NCBI GenBank assembly: GCA_050743125.1
Contig: JBOGEB010000114.1
Span: 1 to 13,696, forward strand
Direction: 5' to 3'
Source: JBOGEB01 sp050743125
GTDB taxonomy: Bacteria; Actinomycetota; Nitriliruptoria; Euzebyales; Egibacteraceae
Length of the DNA stretch: 13,696 bases
Below the pieces are notes generated by a model. The model saw only the letters and a list, made by a program, of their open reading frames with translations, had not been told where the DNA came from and ran no database searches. Shown piece after piece: positions 12,836 through 13,696 of this stretch (the first letter of the stretch is position 1; each line of letters starts with the position of its first letter). The position numbers and the translations under genes were made by a program.

Positions 12836-13291
12836 ATGGACGCCTTGAGGTTGCTGACCGAGGACCACGAGAAGGTGAGAGGGCTGTTCCGGCAGTTCGA
12901 GTCCGCCCAAGAGCGCGATGACACCTCCGCAATGCGCAGCACCACGGCGGAGATCATCCAGGAGCTCAAGGTCCACACGCAGATCGAAGAGCAGGTCTTC
13001 TACCCTGCCGTGCAAGCGGGGGACGGCGACAAGCTCGACGCGATGGTGCGAGAAGGGATCGAAGAGCATCACGTCGTGGACCTGCTCATCGAGGAGATCG
13101 AGGGGCTCGACGCTGGTGACAAGGCTTTTGCGGCCAAGATGACTGTCCTGATCGAGAACGTAGAGCACCACGCCGAAGAGGAGGAGAGCGAGTTGTTCCC
13201 CAAGACCCGCACCGCCCTGGGAGCGGACCGCCTCGAAACGCTCGGCGCCCGTCTGGAGAAGGCGAAGCGTCAGGCGGCATCGACGTCTTGA
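12836..13291 (+). CDS. hemerythrin-like (HHE domain) protein
   Basis: The 151-aa cytosolic four-helix protein should bind a non-heme diiron centre that senses or binds O2, NO or peroxide, or stores iron. Ligand motifs are in order: H11 (LTEDHEKV), H47 with E51 (VHTQIEEQVFYP), H78/H79 (EEHHVVDLL), and H111/H112 with E116 (EHHAEEEESELFP). The tail (128-151) is a basic helix. The start is the ATG at 12836, with GGAGAGGAG just upstream. The frame is open back to 12812 but without support. The gene is divergent from the diiron-oxidase gene, with 99 bp between the start codons. A stress-sigma promoter and a small terminator hairpin frame it as a single-gene unit. Confidence 0.93.
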   Translation: MDALRLLTEDHEKVRGLFRQFESAQERDDTSAMRSTTAEIIQELKVHTQIEEQVFYPAVQAGDGDKLDAMVREGIEEHHVVDLLIEEIEGLDAGDKAFAAKMTVLIENVEHHAEEEESELFPKTRTALGADRLETLGARLEKAKRQAASTS

Positions 13292-13292
13292 C

Positions 13293-13308
13293 CTGACCTT
13301 GCGGTCAG
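13293..13308 (+). terminator. small hairpin after the hemerythrin gene
   Basis: CTGACC and GGTCAG form a 6-bp stem with loop TTGC, starting 2 bp after the stop codon; GTTT follows shortly. It is a weak but well-placed terminator candidate. Confidence 0.4.
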
Positions 13309-13310
13309 CT

Positions 13311-13336
13311 GTTTCAACGCGGCCTACGGGGGGTAC
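13311..13336 (+). promoter_or_regulatory. SigB/SigF-consensus promoter for the last gene
   Basis: GTTT (13311-13314), a 16-bp spacer and GGGTAC (13331-13336) are a full match to the actinobacterial stress-sigma pattern. The next start codon is about 165 bases further on, a long leader in which I see no other feature except the ribosome-binding site near 13495-13504. Confidence 0.55.
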
Positions 13337-13507
13337 CAGCGACCACAGATGCTTCAGGATCGCGCTGGGAGGCTTCCTCAGCACCAGCGGCAGACAGCTC
13401 GGCGGATCGCTGGCTTAACCGGCTGGCTGCCCTGCCGTCAACCCACACGATCCAGCGAGGAGCCCCTGAACACATGAAACAGGGAGGCGAGGAGAAAAGG
13501 AGGAACC

Positions 13508-13696
13508 ATGTCCAAAACCGCGATGACAGCTATGGCGCACAGATGGGTCGATCGAGGGGTCTGCCGGCTCCGCAAAGGGGAGCAACGCGCCGCTGAGGGC
13601 GCCGAGCAAATCCGCCAGCTCGAGGCGCTCGCCAAGACAAAGGGCGAGGAGGCCAAGGCAAAGGGCGAGGAGGCCAAGGCAAAGGGCGAGGAGGCC
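13508..13696 (+). CDS. partial gene for a Lys/Glu-rich heptad-repeat protein
   Basis: The ATG at 13508 follows AAAAGGAGGA, a strong ribosome-binding site, and the frame stays open for 63 codons to the window edge. The first 41 residues (MSKTAMTAMAHRWVDRGVCR and on) contain basic and acidic helical sequence. From residue 43 the protein repeats KTKGEEA/KAKGEEA every seven residues, which predicts a long charged helix or coiled coil. No signal peptide is seen. The stress-sigma promoter upstream and the hemerythrin neighbour suggest a stress role, perhaps a LEA-like or desiccation-type protein, but that is a guess. The 3' end is missing. Confidence 0.7.
   Translation, partial: MSKTAMTAMAHRWVDRGVCRLRKGEQRAAEGAEQIRQLEALAKTKGEEAKAKGEEAKAKGEEA
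13634..13696 (+). repeat. 21-bp tandem repeat, three units to the window edge
   Basis: Units begin at 13634, 13655 and 13676. The last two are identical and the first differs by one base. Each unit encodes AKAKGEE-type heptads in frame. The third unit ends exactly at the window edge, so the array probably continues. Confidence 0.9.

Noticed and set aside
12624..12932. Minus-strand ATG at 12773 (MTFELRRGD...) as a missing N-terminus of the HDO gene
   Set aside because: It is out of frame, has no ribosome-binding site, and its translation past the HDO start is Arg/Ala-rich noise.
13634..13696. CRISPR-like array
   Set aside because: The units are contiguous 21-bp tandem copies without spacers and are in frame with a coding sequence.

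Overview
The window looks like part of a draft, scaffolded genome of a high-G+C actinobacterium (Actinomycetota; I would not go to genus). The grounds are frequent GTG starts, strong G/C third-position bias, a class A RNase P RNA, a membrane sortase with a TLxTC site, candidate SigB/SigF-type promoters, a hydrophobic 50-residue stress-type peptide and an actinobacterial helix-turn-helix/TPR regulator. Two runs of exactly 100 N (3851-3950 and 6085-6184) are scaffold gaps of arbitrary length, so adjacency across them is not proven.

Left part (1-3850): rnpB runs leftwards (43-413). A promoter and TPP riboswitch lead rightwards into thiC (630-2378). Running leftwards from 3558 is a two-gene cell-surface operon: a small exported protein with a C-terminal sorting-like signal, translationally coupled (GTGA overlap) to a sortase whose 3' end overlaps thiC by 16 bp. 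A tRNA-Val(TAC) gene (3706-3782) stands just before the first gap.

Middle (3951-6084): a 2.1 kb contig of visibly lower G+C (one sampled 60-base line near 4700 is 60 percent; one line of thiC is 72 percent). It carries a broken serine-recombinase-like fragment, a helix-turn-helix/TPR regulator and a regulatory-looking region with nested inverted repeats. Together with the neighbouring tRNA this suggests an integrated mobile element or its remnant, subject to the gaps.

Right of the second gap (6185-10751): a DUF3467 protein, a 410-bp stretch without a convincing gene, two tandem and very similar MHS-type major facilitator transporters, and an apparently leaderless lipoate/octanoate transferase-family gene.

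Right end (10846-13696): a bidirectional terminator; a hydrophobic 50-aa peptide gene on the minus strand; a minus-strand pair made of a heme-oxygenase-like diiron oxidase (HDO) family protein followed 11 bp later by a 5-formyltetrahydrofolate cyclo-ligase-like protein (COG0212 type); a divergent hemerythrin gene; and a gene cut by the window edge inside a 21-bp tandem repeat encoding AKAKGEE heptads. Hemerythrin and the last gene have SigB/SigF-like promoters (GTGT or GTTT, 16 bp, GGGTA), and the hydrophobic peptide has a weaker one, so this end may be a small general-stress locus.

The best candidates for something undescribed are the HDO plus COG0212 pair (with riboswitch-controlled thiC about 9 kb away), the minimal sortase-substrate operon with an APHTG motif, and the tRNA-adjacent low-G+C island. 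All annotation is from reading alone; no database search was run.
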